From the NCBI GenBank assembly GCA_032622095.1, contig CP136064.1, positions 261,249,863 to 261,313,862 on the forward strand: a stretch of 64,000 nucleotides of DNA, read 5' to 3'. Of this stretch, positions 9,466 to 20,083 are shown piece by piece (within the stretch, counting starts at the first letter, position 1; the number at the start of each line of letters is the position of its first letter). Made by a program: the position numbers and the translations under genes. The notes under the pieces were generated by a model. It ran no database searches and was not told the DNA's origin. It saw nothing but the letters and a program-made list of their open reading frames with translations. This DNA is from Siphonodentalium dalli (Eukaryota; Mollusca; Scaphopoda; Gadilida; Siphonodentaliidae).

Positions 9466-10586
9466 AGTATCATTGACACATTTTTGGCTTAACTTGACAC
9501 ACATTAGCACACCCTACAGTCCACGTCTCTCATTCGATCATCACCAGGGATCACCTCTAGAGATTTTGAATGTAAACAATCTTCAGTGAAAAACCAGCAG
9601 CCATCTTTGGATTTACTCTTTGCATGACTAAATCCTTTGGCACACCCTAGAGACCACATCCCTCATCAAATCTTCACCAAACTTCTAATGGATCTTTGGG
9701 ATGACCACTAGATCACTGTCGGATACCCGTTTAGGTTCGGACATTCCAAGATGGCGGTGCCGAGTAAAGAAGATAAACAGTAAGTGTATATATTGTCTCC
9801 AAGCATCAATTAACGACATCTTTCGGTGATACACCTTGAAACAGTTATGTAGGAATTTGTATGCCCAACACATACGTAACACGGCTTTCACATGACAGGC
9901 ATGTGAATTGTTGTATTTGGCGTGTCAAGTCGTCATAATTTTTCAAAATTTTTTCGAGGCAGCGAAATGTTCGCTTTTTCGCATTTTTTTGGCCCTGGGA
10001 TCATGGATCCGCGAATTTATGTATTGTTGTGGGTAGATTATGTTACCACACATCTTCGGAATTCAAAACCGGCGATATTTTTATTGTCTAACTCCGAAAA
10101 ACGACCTTTGAAAATTTCAAAATGTTCAGGTTCGGATTCGCAATATTCCTGATGATTTTGTTCAGGTTCAGACACAATTTTCGTTCAGGTTCGGACAAAT
10201 TTGGTTCAGGTTCGGACAATTTTAGTTCAGGTTCGGACGCATCAAAACCTTACCTATAAATGACATGCCGAGGTGCAGTCGGGATCTTATCGTGCGTGTT
10301 ATTAACGAACATGCATTGTTAATTTGTTACATCTAAATATGTCAGCTGAAATTTCCAAATATAGGTGGTAAATTCTCCGAATTAATGGGATAAAAGCCAC
10401 AGTTGAATATTCTCGAGCAATATCTACTATAAACCAGCTAGTGGGAATTATTACATTTTACATATGAGCAACAGGTATTATTACTTATCTTCTGAAATAT
10501 CGGGGATACATGGATATTTAATACCTGGTTCTCGATTTTGAACCCCGAGGCGGAGCCAAGGGGTTTCAAAAAGAGACATCCGGGTA

Positions 10587-12034
10587 TTAACTCTTTCGCT
10601 GCCACCCGCCACCACAGACGTAGCCCCCAGTGCCACGCATCCTGTACATATATCCATGTATTTCAGGTATATATGGGTAATACATTATATCTCAAGCAGT
10701 TTCTAATATAATTAGTTGAAACTTCACATGCATATAGACATAGGTATACCTTGTCGAATGCCGCCGTGACCACGCCCACCAATGTCACGTGACATTGGCG
10801 GCCATCTTGGATTAGTGGCTATTTGCCTGTATATGTAGTTTGTGTGGGTATGAATGGGTGTGTTGTTTGTTTTCTAATATTCAACCCAATTATACGATGT
10901 CCAACAGTAAGGTACACGGGAGTAACCTATATGAACCCACTTTGGACATAAAATAGGTCACGTGACCTTGGTGTCCATCTTGGATTTATGCAAGTTGCCA
11001 CCTATTTGTAGCAAAATGGGATACAATGGCGCACTTGGTTGAGTTCGTGCTTTGGTTGCTTGAATATTCCCTGATAGGTACAATTCCGAATATAGATATA
11101 TATAATATAACCATAGCCATATGTATATATACCTGCAGGGGGACATATGACCCTGCTCCGCCCCTTCTAAGTCACGTGATCTTGACGGCCATCTTGAATT
11201 TCAGGAAAATTGGGTTTCACGATGATTTATGTGAATTATATGGGTCACGCAGGCGTACGCATGGTCAACTCACCAGCATAATTAATTTAGTGGCCTGTTA
11301 TTACCACTGGAAAACGACACAATAGACAAGGGTTGTTCAAAACCAGTAAAGGTGTATTATAAATAATAGGTATAAGTATCTAATGCGCCGCAGGCACCCC
11401 TCGATCATTAGGGTATAGAGGTTAGTTACCCACCCACCACCCCATCCCGCCACCCATAGTATCTTATGCGCCGCAGGCGCCCCTATAGAGGCTACTGCCC
11501 ACATACATAATATGTATAAGTATCTTATGCGCCGCAGGCGCCCCTCGATCATTAGAGTATATAGGTTAGTTACCCACCCACCACCCCATCCCGCCACCCT
11601 TGTATATTATGCGCCGCAGGCGCCCCTATAATAGAGGCTACTGCCCACACAAATAATAGGTATAAGTAACTTATGCGCCACAGGCGCCCCTCGATCATTA
11701 GAGTATAGAGGTAATAACAATAACTTCTTCAGTCCTGAGTCTTTTGCGAGCAGCCATTTTCGACTGATAACCAGGTGCTAATAACAATGACGCAATATTC
11801 CGGCTCTGACTGTACCTCCATAATGTCAGAAATAGCATGACCTTGAGGACATTGTCGCTTTAAATTGTTCGCGCGCAACAATACTACAGATAAATACATT
11901 GTACACTGTCAAACATGCCGGAAAGAATAGAGTTATATCCCATACATTAGACTACATACCAAATTCGCAAAAATGCGCGATTGGCAGCGTCTACGAAGTT
12001 CGCATTTATGCGCGTTTGGCAGCGAAAGAGTTAA
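10587..12034. mobile_element. TTAA element (CTCTTTCGCTGCCA ends), nested
   Basis: TTAA-CTCTTTCGCTGCCA at the left and TGGCAGCGAAAGAG-TTAA at the right. The 1.45-kb interior holds GC-rich 'CATCTTGGA' blocks near 10800, 10975 and 11190 and the GCGCC repeat at 11357. No transposase frame was seen. Its TIR resembles other TTAA MITEs here (CYCTTTnnnTGCCA). Confidence 0.75.
11357..11712. repeat. composite tandem repeat, about 145-bp unit
   Basis: Repeated TATGCGCCGCAGGCGCCCCT modules alternate with TCGATCATTAGAGTATAGAGG and ACCCACCCACCACCCC. About 2.5 larger units of roughly 145 bp are present. Each GCGCCGCAGGCGC is itself a small hairpin. Confidence 0.75.
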
Positions 12035-13344
12035 ATCTCCTAGTATCCCACGATGTTGGTGGAGCTAACGATTTTGTCCCACATCAATAGCTACCATGTG
12101 GTGTGCTTTTTTATAGGTTATCAGATAAATTCACACCAATCAGCACCAATAAGAATAATTCAGTAGCAGACCTATCGATCCTGTTTTAGGTGACGTCAAT
12201 TAAGCTCGGCGCGCTAGAACAATGTAAAGATTGGTGAAACTGCTAGTTCAAGGATAATTCATAACCACGATGTTTCACGTGCTTTTATGAGCTCACTGTC
12301 AATAGTTAAGGGGACATGGTGCATGATTTAAACGTAACGTTGTTGTCAATCAGATTGTTAGTTACAACCGGGTGTGGGGACAAGCGTTGTTTGTTATATG
12401 TTGTTTCCCTATGAAATAGCTGTAATTTTTAATGACATACGATGTGCTATCTTTCGTCAGGACCTTTGCGTGGATAATAATTTTCAAACGTTATCTCACT
12501 GTAGATACTTCTGTTTAAAAAAGGGTACACAATTATTGACGCGTGTATTATCAATGGAACTACGCGAAATTCCGCGGAAGACTGAAAATAGTTTATTACT
12601 GCGATAAGTTCTAAAGAAAAACAAATGATCCCGTTTTATTACATATTCAGTTATTTGGGTTTCTGTGTGTAATATTTAACCATTGGGTAGGCACTATTCT
12701 CTTGAGCGCATGAAGGAAATTTTCCACCAAAATTTAGAGATGCTTAATTTGCCAACGGAACAGCTGATATTGATTGCATAAGTTTCGCTACTTCGGCGTC
12801 TAAATTCTTGTTTCGATAAACAATACTTGTAGTTTTGCTGAATTGCTTACCATAAGCATAACATAAAGAGAACACATATGGTTTCTCGAATAATATATTC
12901 CTGAAATATCGCCGCTCGTGAAGATTCGCATATTGCAGGTATTATTCGGCAAACCATAAGTATTCTCTATGTTCGCATATAGTGCTGAATAGAACGCAAC
13001 ATGTTCGGGCTCTAATTAATAGTCCTGCATAATAGTCGTGTGACAAATGGTTAACTTGTAACTGGATTCAACATTTAGAAATGAGGCAAAACACATAATG
13101 CTTATATTGAAAAGAATATGTTTCGTGTGAATACCCAAATATATCATCCAATTATTGATGCAAAACATCGTATATATTGTCTATCTATCAGCAAGTATTT
13201 ATGGGCAAATTGTGGGAACAGCTATATAATCACATTCATCATATAAGCAGTCTAACAAAATAGAGTTACTGTTCGTGGCTCGTTTCTGCGCTTAATGTCT
13301 GGGAATATATTGTTAATAGAGACTGGGGGTAAATACATCATTAC

Positions 13345-13435
13345 ACGGCTTGTTGAGGGGGGATCACCTCGGGTGATACGAGCCTCTGCCGGGGCATACC
13401 ACACAGTATCCCCCTCAAAAAGCCGTGTAACTTAT
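13345..13435. repeat. imperfect hairpin inside the Transib-like element
   Basis: TTACACGGCTTGTTGAGGGG pairs with CCCCTCAAAAAGCCGTGTAA around a loop containing GGATCACCTCGGGTGATAC. Confidence 0.7.
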
Positions 13436-14205
13436 ATGATGGACAGTTATCTGCTCATCTACGTGCGGCGACCTTCGTGGCATCGTTTGTGGATGTGGAG
13501 GGGAATCACGTGATCGCATACATCTCACACGCATAAAATAAGAAAGTCCGCCCAAATTATTCACGAGTGGGCTAAAACCAAGCCTCGTATTCCCCATTTA
13601 TCGTTTCTTTTACGAATGGAACATGACAAAATACACAAAAACGCAATAAGAACGCGACGCACCTCGGCGTGTCATTTTTATGCGAAGTTTTTGATGCGTC
13701 CGAACCTGAACCAAATTTGTCCGAACCTGAACGAAAATTGTGTCTGAACCTGAACAAAATCATCGGGAATATTGCGAATCCGAACCTGAACATTTTGAAA
13801 TTTTCAAAGGTCGTTTTTCGGAGTTAGACAATAAAAATATCGCCGGTTTTGAATTCCGAAGATGTGTGGTAACATAATCTACCCACAACAATACATAACT
13901 TCGCGGATCCATGATCCCAGGGTAAAAAAAAATCAAAAAGCGAACGTTTCGCCGCCTCGAAAACATTTCGAAAAATTATGACGACTTGACACGCCAAATA
14001 CAACAATTCACATGCCTGTCATGCGAAAGCCGTGTTACGTATGTGTTGGGCATACAAATTCCTACATAACTGTTTCAAGGTGTATCACCGAAAGATGTCG
14101 TTAATTGATGCTTGGAGACAATATATACACTTACCGTTTATCTTCTTTACTCGGCGCCGCCATCTTGGAATGTCCGAACCTAAACGGGTATCCGACAGTG
14201 TAGAT

Positions 14206-14896
14206 GGGAGCCATCATTTTTTTCCGAATTCGTTGATAAACATGGCCGGCAGATGCCATCTTGAGTTTTACTCTTTGCATGGCTAATACACCCTGCAGGT
14301 CACACCCCTGAACTATTGTCACTTAACTTCATAGTGATCTTCGGTTTAAAAACTGGATGGGACCCATTTTTCCAAATTAAAAAAAAAAATGACTTCTGGA
14401 AGCCATATGGATTTCACAATTGAACCCATCTGCACATATTGCAGCCAACATTTATTGGAAAAATGTTTTGAAAATGTACAGGGATGTTCAGGATCAGTTC
14501 TAGATGGGTGCTATCGAATTTGAACGATATTCAATCAAAACCATAGCTGCCGACAGCCATCTTGGATTTTACTTATTGCACCACTAAACACCCATAGCCA
14601 TCATTTTTCAACCAACTGATCCCAAACTGCATATGGCTCATTGGATTTACCTCTGTGGTACCTAAACATTTAAACTTTCCTTACTGTAATGTATGACATT
14701 ATCCCCTCACCAAGTTGAGCTACAGTGTCTTTGGCACTTTCATTTATTGAGTACGCAGATGCAAAACATCGCATATTTAACACATTGTTATAAATCACAA
14801 TAATTAATCATAAATTTGAATCACGGAAACAGGTCTCAGTTCTGTGCAGTTTGTATTTCATTTCGTACCGATTATAATTGTTTCCGGGTTTTGGGC
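14206..14896. other. non-coding intron sequence
   Basis: Contains several 'GCCATCTTGGATTTTACT'-like blocks near 14255, 14395 and 14545, also seen near 9600, which suggests a degenerate ancient repeat flanking the Transib-like element. No exon. Confidence 0.5.
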
Positions 14897-14940
14897 TAGC
14901 TAAATTCACCCTCTGGGAACCTTATTCTGCTTAGGCCTCA
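14897..14940. mobile_element. small CAAGCCTTG-family fragment
   Basis: Only the inner module (AAATTCACCCTCTGGGAACC, then TTATTCTGCTTAGG) remains. Confidence 0.6.
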
Positions 14941-15014
14941 TTTGTTCATTTGCTGCACTATTATTAACACTTCAGTGTGGCTGCGTAAAGGGATATGTAA
15001 TCTTATATCTTCAT

Positions 15015-15155
15015 TTAACTCTTTTGATGCCAAACATGCATTATTGCGATTTATTCGTTCGATGCATAATTCCGAAAAAAATTGAGCATATTCCAATATC
15101 GTGGGACTTGGACGTCCTGTCCTGTTGTGGTGCCAGGTGGCATCAAAAGATTTAA
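15015..15155. mobile_element. 141-bp TTAA MITE (CTCTTTTGATGCCA ends)
   Basis: TTAA-CTCTTTTGATGCCA to TGGCATCAAAAGA(T)-TTAA. Another subfamily of the TTAA group. Confidence 0.75.
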
Positions 15156-15255
15156 CAGAAATATCAATATATTTAACTACAATAATGTACTGCCCTAAGT
15201 AAAGGACTCATCAAAATGGGTGACTCCCTAGTTAAACCGCCTTTCAGGTTAGACT

Positions 15256-15691
15256 TTAACTCTTTGAGTGCCACGGGCCGATCTCATCGGCCCTAATTTA
15301 CGGTCTGTAAAATCGGCCCTATAAAGAAATTTTAGTTTTTTGTTTTTGGGTATGCTTAAGCATGCTATAGCGAATTTAAAAACAAACTGAATAAAACCTT
15401 AGGGCATGTTATCACTCAAAACTATCACCAAGTATTCATAGTGATAATTTGATGCCCATGAAAAACGTAAGATTCTCTGGCACTAAACCTACAAAATAAG
15501 TCTGTTAAGGAATATAAGAAAAAATTATTAAAATTGTAAAAAAATAATAACAAATGATGAAAAACTGTTAGGCCAATACATTCTCTTATATATGCGAGGC
15601 GACCTATGGTCGACTCGCATATATAAGAGAATGCATTGGCACAGGGTATATGGGTTGATACAAAAATCGGACCTGGCACTCAAAGGGTTAA
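15256..15691. mobile_element. TTAA MITE (CTCTTTGAGTGCCA) with palindrome core
   Basis: TTAA-CTCTTTGAGTGCCACGGGCC to CCTGGCACTCAAAGGG-TTAA. It contains the palindrome core at 15569-15649 (centre ACCTATGGTCGA). Its long version is nearly the same as 26184-26584. Confidence 0.87.
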
Positions 15692-15806
15692 ACGTGGTTA
15701 TAAACCGCAAGACAACCATAGGATTGTGTGGTTACAATGCATGTAATCACCAACTGGTGTGAAACAATAACTTCCACTACGAATGTGGCTACAGAAAATT
15801 TATATA

Positions 15807-16240
15807 TGTGACCCGCCATATCAAATCCAGTCGGAAGTCGGGATTTTTTTACCCTGTGCCAATGCATTCTCTTATATAGGTCGCCTCGCATATATAAGAG
15901 AATGCATTGGCCTAACAATTTTTTATCGTGTTTTTTAAATAAATGTTTCTTACAATTTTTAGGACATAAAATAAAAAAACATCCTTTACCCTGCAGGGAG
16001 CCCAACACATATATAGAAGCACCTAGAAGAGTGTCGTCTGCTCATGTATGTCTGGGGCTCTGTATGGGTGAAATTATAAAATTGTTAAAGAATACAAGAA
16101 CAAATTATTAAAATTGTAAAAAATTGTTAGGCCAATGCATTCTCTTATATATGTGAGGCGACCTATGGTCGACTCGCATATATAAGAGAATGCATTGGCA
16201 AAATCCCGACTTCCAACTGGATTTGATATGGCGGGTCACA
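15807..16240. mobile_element. TA-flanked MITE with TGTGACCCGCCAT ends and two palindrome cores
   Basis: Starts TGTGACCCGCCATATCAAAT and ends with the inverse. It is flanked by TA on each side (15805-15806 and 16241-16242). Two inverted core blocks (15855-15918 and 16120-16200) lie next to AAATTGTTAGGCC. A close relative lies at 31108-31537. The ends are unrelated to the TTAA MITEs, yet the core is the same. Confidence 0.8.
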
Positions 16241-16490
16241 TATGTCTAAGAAATGAAATTCACTGACAGTCAGATGTTTTCTGCAGTGTATCGGCAATCA
16301 AGGAATATAACCAGGGTTTCTTTACTGAATTTAACTGCGGTGCCACAACAGTGACGGAACCGTTAACTGCAGTGCAGTTATGGAAACGTTAACTGCAATG
16401 GAGTTATGGTTTGACCCCAGTTGTAAAGGCATGATAACCCAGTTATTGGGTCTATTACTTAGGGCAGTTGAATTCAGGATGTGCCAGACC

Positions 16491-16889
16491 CAGGGTTCGC
16501 GCTGCCACTTGCCAAATTTGCCAATGGCAAAAATAATTAATATTTGGCAAAAAATATTTTCGTTTGGCAAAAGTTTTGGCAAGTCACTTTTTAATTCCTG
16601 ATGAAAGTTGAAAAAATATTGGTTAATCAATACCATTCATTTCAGGAAACTCTTATACAATATAATTATATTAGTGGTGTTTTATATGGTTTAGGAACAG
16701 TTAACAGCTCTATTAAGATGAAGTTAATCTGATAGCATTAGTATTGATGGGTGGAGGGATCAAATCAAGGTTGCATAAAATGATACTATCAGGGATAACA
16801 TTTGGCAAATTCTAAAAGAATTTGGCAAAAGATATTTTCATATGGCAAATAATTTGGCAAAAGTTAATTTCTGTCCAGCGCAGACCCTG
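16491..16889. mobile_element. hAT-like MITE (CAGGGTTCGCGCTG ends), 8-bp TSD
   Basis: The left end CAGGGTTCGCGCTG and the right end CAGCGCAGACCCTG are imperfect inverses, flanked by the perfect 8-bp repeat GCCAGACC (16483-16490 and 16890-16897). The CAGGG terminus and 8-bp TSD are hAT hallmarks. The interior repeats TTTGGCAAAAG several times. 399 bp, non-coding. Confidence 0.87.
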
Positions 16890-16914
16890 GCCAGACCTGT
16901 ATATAACATGTAAT

Positions 16915-17000
16915 AGCAAGCCTGACATTCGCAGAATGAGGTCCCCAGAGGGTGAATTTAGTGAAGCTATTCCACACAGCGGTGAAGTTGGTGATGTTCA
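16915..17000. mobile_element. CAAGCCTTG-family fragment
   Basis: GCAAGCCTGACATTCGCAGA followed by the ATGAGGTCCCCAGAGGG module. The rest is lost. Confidence 0.65.
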
Positions 17001-17211
17001 CCCCATTAGTTACCTCGATTATGCATTTCATCTTCTGCATGATGGGGACGAACCTAGAGGTTTGAAGTTGGGAGAAGCCACTTCTGCATACTGGTTTATG
17101 AGAGAGAGGTCAATCTCCCTGGGACTAAATTTGTAAGAAGTGGCACATTTTACAGACTCTCTAGGCTGGTCCCTGATGCATGGGTTTCATATCTCATTAT
17201 TTCTTTTGCAG

Positions 17212-17427
17212 GATTCCTTTCTGCCGTCTGTACCGAGTGATACCACTTTAAGTTTCTATGTGCATGCTTCAAAGTTGGTGTTAGCATTGTACCACTTACA
17301 CAATAACGATGTCAAGAAGCCGGATATCACCTCGAGGCAGCAGGTTGAGTGCACGGTTCAGTGGCTCAATGAAGCCATCATGTTCTTCACCTATGCACTG
17401 CAGCAATGTCAACAACTCAAAGACAAG
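17212..17427 (+). CDS. internal exon of the unidentified gene (exon c), helical C-terminal region
   Basis: The acceptor ATTTCTTTTGCAG and a weak donor AAG|GTTTGT bound 72 codons, phase 0. The peptide opens DSFLPSVPSDTTLSFYVHAS. It continues as two or three amphipathic helices (KLVLALYHLHNN; CTVQWLNEAIMFFTYALQQC) ending QLKDK. The Y..A.LL / LNEA / CQ.L pattern is loosely like MIT- or TPR-type helical hairpins, for example the C-terminal domain of ULK-type autophagy kinases. This is a weak pattern impression, not an identification. This is the strongest of the four exons. Confidence 0.72.
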
Positions 17428-17432
17428 GTTTG

Positions 17433-17897
17433 TTTAAAGATGCATAATCCGATTAGGTACCTTTAAATAACTTCTTCTTTGGCTTCAGGGTTAAGAATAT
17501 TTGATTCGAATTGAGGAACCCACACATCAAAGCTCAGAGTGAACAGATATCGATTTATGAAATTTGTTATTTCTCGAAATTTGTACTTATTTATGGCCCA
17601 GAAAAAAGTTGTCAAACCGACGATCTCGAACAAAATTGTGGATGAAGATGGATAACTCTAAAATCAAGTGGTACTATGGCCAAATTTTGTGAAACTCAAG
17701 TGATAATACGGCCATATTTTGTTGAACAACATGTTGATGAATAACACTTTTTGGGAAATTTTATACTAGTTGACAGTGGTTAGCATTAATTTGTTGTAAT
17801 TAATCGATTCTGATAACTAAAGCGTATTTTGAAGAAATGTTGTTGTTGTTGTATCTTGATGATATGGGGACCGTCTGATCGGATTGAGTACCTTTAT
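17433..17897. mobile_element. TTAA palindromic element (AGATGCATAATCCGAT variant), 5 bp after an exon donor
   Basis: TTAA-AGATGCATAATCCGATTAGG to GATCGGATTGAGTACC-TTTAT. The inner arms match the family of 317-790. Its right target site overlaps the left TTAT of the next MITE (17894-18135), so two elements share one target. Confidence 0.7.
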
Positions 17898-18135
17898 CCC
17901 TTCCATGAATGGAGTTTTTCCTGAAATTTTGCGAAAACCCTGTGCCGATGCATTTTATTTTATTTGCGAGTCTCCCATAGGGAGCCTCGCATATATAAGA
18001 GAGTGCACTGGCCTAACGATATTTACCTTGACCTTATAAGCCAGTGCATTCACTTATATATGCGAGGCTCCCTAAAATGCACTGACACAGGATATTTAAT
18101 GCTGCACCAGCACAGCTCTCTATATGAAGGGTTAA
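17894..18135. mobile_element. TTAA MITE (CCCTTCCATGAATGGAG subfamily) with core
   Basis: TTAT-CCCTTCCATGAATGG to ATATGAAGGG-TTAA. Two core half-palindromes lie around 17940-18010 and 18040-18075. Confidence 0.7.
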
Positions 18136-18815
18136 AGCACGATTAGGGCCCTGCAAATATTTGGGATTCAATTTGCCGGTGTGATTTGGCATTGACACCA
18201 ACTCGGACATCCAGTTCTAAAAAAATTTATTATCCAATTCAGACGCATCATGAAGACAATGTTGCAAATTTTGCATAGGTTGATTATGAAATAGATCGCG
18301 ATATCTGTCACAATGGATGTATTGGATTAAATTATCAGACGCTTGTTCACTTATGTAGCCTCAAAAAGCACACATACCTAAGAGACAAACTCTCCTAGCA
18401 AGTTATTATTTTTTGTTAACTGGTGTTTAATTGTGTATAGGCCAATATGTGCCACATTTTATTATTTTTTGACAACTGGTGTTTAATTGTGTATAGCCGA
18501 ATATGTGCCATATTTTCACAAACTGGCTGATTGTGGGTATATATGTACATGTAAATATATCGCCAGTTAGAGTCATGTGATCATGCTATGAACATATCAG
18601 CAAATAAGAAGTAATGTCACCTTAATGACATGAAATTTCATCGAGATTAATGATTAACTGAAAACTGCATACTTATTTTCCATATAAACATACCCTGAAA
18701 CACTGTATTATTTAGTTTATTACTTTTTTGGGCATAGTTGCCTGAATTGTTGCATGGTTTCATATGGTTTAGTAAAAATGTTATTAAATTAGAACCTTTT
18801 TATTTTTATTTTCAG

Positions 18816-18875
18816 ATAACATTTCTGCAGCAGTTTGAGGACAAGTTTCCTCCAAAAACGAGCAAGGTTTCCTGA
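18816..18875 (+). CDS. terminal coding exon of the unidentified gene (exon d)
   Basis: A long pyrimidine tract ending TTTATTTTCAG precedes 19 codons (ITFLQQFEDKFPPKTSKVS) and a TGA stop at 18873-18875. Phase 0 fits exon c (KDK|ITFL continues the helix). No convincing AATAAA was pinned down downstream, so the 3' end of the mRNA is not defined. Confidence 0.65.
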   Translation: MTFLQQFEDKFPPKTSKVS

Positions 18876-19388
18876 TGTGTGAGGTACACCACCATCAAAA
18901 GAGGCTGTGATCACCAATTAGTGATATTTATCATGTACTCGAGAAAAACACCTCTCTAGCAGGACTGCTCTGAACAAAGATAAGAATCAGACACTGATCG
19001 GCAGTTCATGAGAAAATTCTGAATTATCCCGGATTATCTTCCATATTAATCATGTATTCGAGACACCAGAGACATACAAAACTCTGGATACGTATCTTCC
19101 ATATTAATCATATATGCTAGAAACCTGATATACAAAACAATGATTTGTCGAAGTAAGACAAGATTGGAGTCAGACGGCAGATGATCAGGATAATTTCATA
19201 ACTTTTTTTGCCCACTTTTTACCTGAAATTTTCGCCCAATTTGTAACATATTTAGGAGAAAACATACTCTATTGAGTTGGATATTCAAATTAAATAAGTA
19301 TGCTGTTGGGACATATTCATACTGGTATATGAGAGAGAAAGCACTTCTCCCTGGGACAAAATAGGGAGATGTCGCTCATTTTAAGGAA
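18876..19388. other. presumed 3' UTR and downstream sequence
   Basis: AT-rich sequence after the stop codon, with three degenerate direct repeats of TATCTTCCATATTAATCATG near 18930, 19037 and 19097. No further gene seen. Confidence 0.45.
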
Positions 19389-19727
19389 ATGATGTCTCCC
19401 AAGTTGCCCTCTAGGCTGGTCCCTGTCTCCCAAGTTGCCCTCTAGGCTTGTCCCCATCTCCTAAGTCGCCCTCTAGGCTGGTCCCCGTCTCCCAAGTCAC
19501 CCTCTAGGCTGGTCCCCGTCCCCAAAGTCACCCTCTAGGCTGGTCCCCGTCTCCCAAGTCACCCTCTAGGCTGGTCCCCCTCTCCCAAGTCACCCTCTAG
19601 GCTGGTCCCCCTCTTCCAAGTCACCCTCTAGGCTGTTCCCTGTCTCAAGTCACCCTCTAGGCTGGTCCCCCTCTCCCAAGTCACCCTCTAGGCTGGTCCC
19701 CCTCTCCCAAGTCACCCTCTAGGCTGG
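19389..19727. repeat. 31-bp minisatellite, about 11 copies
   Basis: The unit is AAGTCACCCTCTAGGCTGGT plus CCCCGTCTCCC, 29-32 bp. Single or partial units of the same sequence occur in dispersed repeats at about 1640, 2925 and 17155, so the array expanded from an interspersed repeat. Confidence 0.88.
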
Positions 19728-19890
19728 TACCTTGTGCTTGTATTTTATTGTGATATTAATTAATCATGACTTATATGAACACTGTGTGTTTCAAACAAAT
19801 GTTCTGCACATCATAATGTTTCTAAGGCTTCAGGCTAACCAAATCACTGAAGTCACTACATTGCTATTTGATTGATTTGATGTGAATAGT

Positions 19891-20083
19891 CAAGCCTTGA
19901 ATTAGGGTGTCTGTCATTTGCAGAATGAGGTCCCCAGAGGGTGAATTTAGTGATGCTACCCTGCATAGCGAGCTAGCATCACCAAATTCACCCTCTGGGG
20001 ACCTCATTCTGCTGAGGTGTAAGCAGAATGAGGTCCCCAGAGGGTGAATTCTGCAAATGACAGACACCCTATTTCAAGGCTTG
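19891..20083. mobile_element. hAT-like MITE, CAAGCCTTG family, internally deleted, 8-bp TSD
   Basis: 193-bp copy with perfect TIRs and an 8-bp TSD TGAATAGT (19883-19890 and 20084-20091). One inner module is missing compared with the 254-bp copies. Confidence 0.9.

Larger units (their letters stand above)
9714..14200. mobile_element. 4.5-kb non-autonomous DNA transposon, long TIRs, 5-bp TSD (Transib-like)
   Basis: The element starts CACTGTCGGATACCCGTTTA and ends with the exact inverse. It is flanked by TAGAT at 9709-9713 and 14201-14205. TIRs of about 550-570 bp (9714-10290 and 13650-14200) are strongly similar. A 5-bp TSD with ends starting CAC is typical of the Transib/RAG group (known biology); the assignment here is inference. 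I saw no transposase. A TTAA element (10587-12034) is nested inside. It lies in the intron between exons b and c. Confidence 0.8.
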
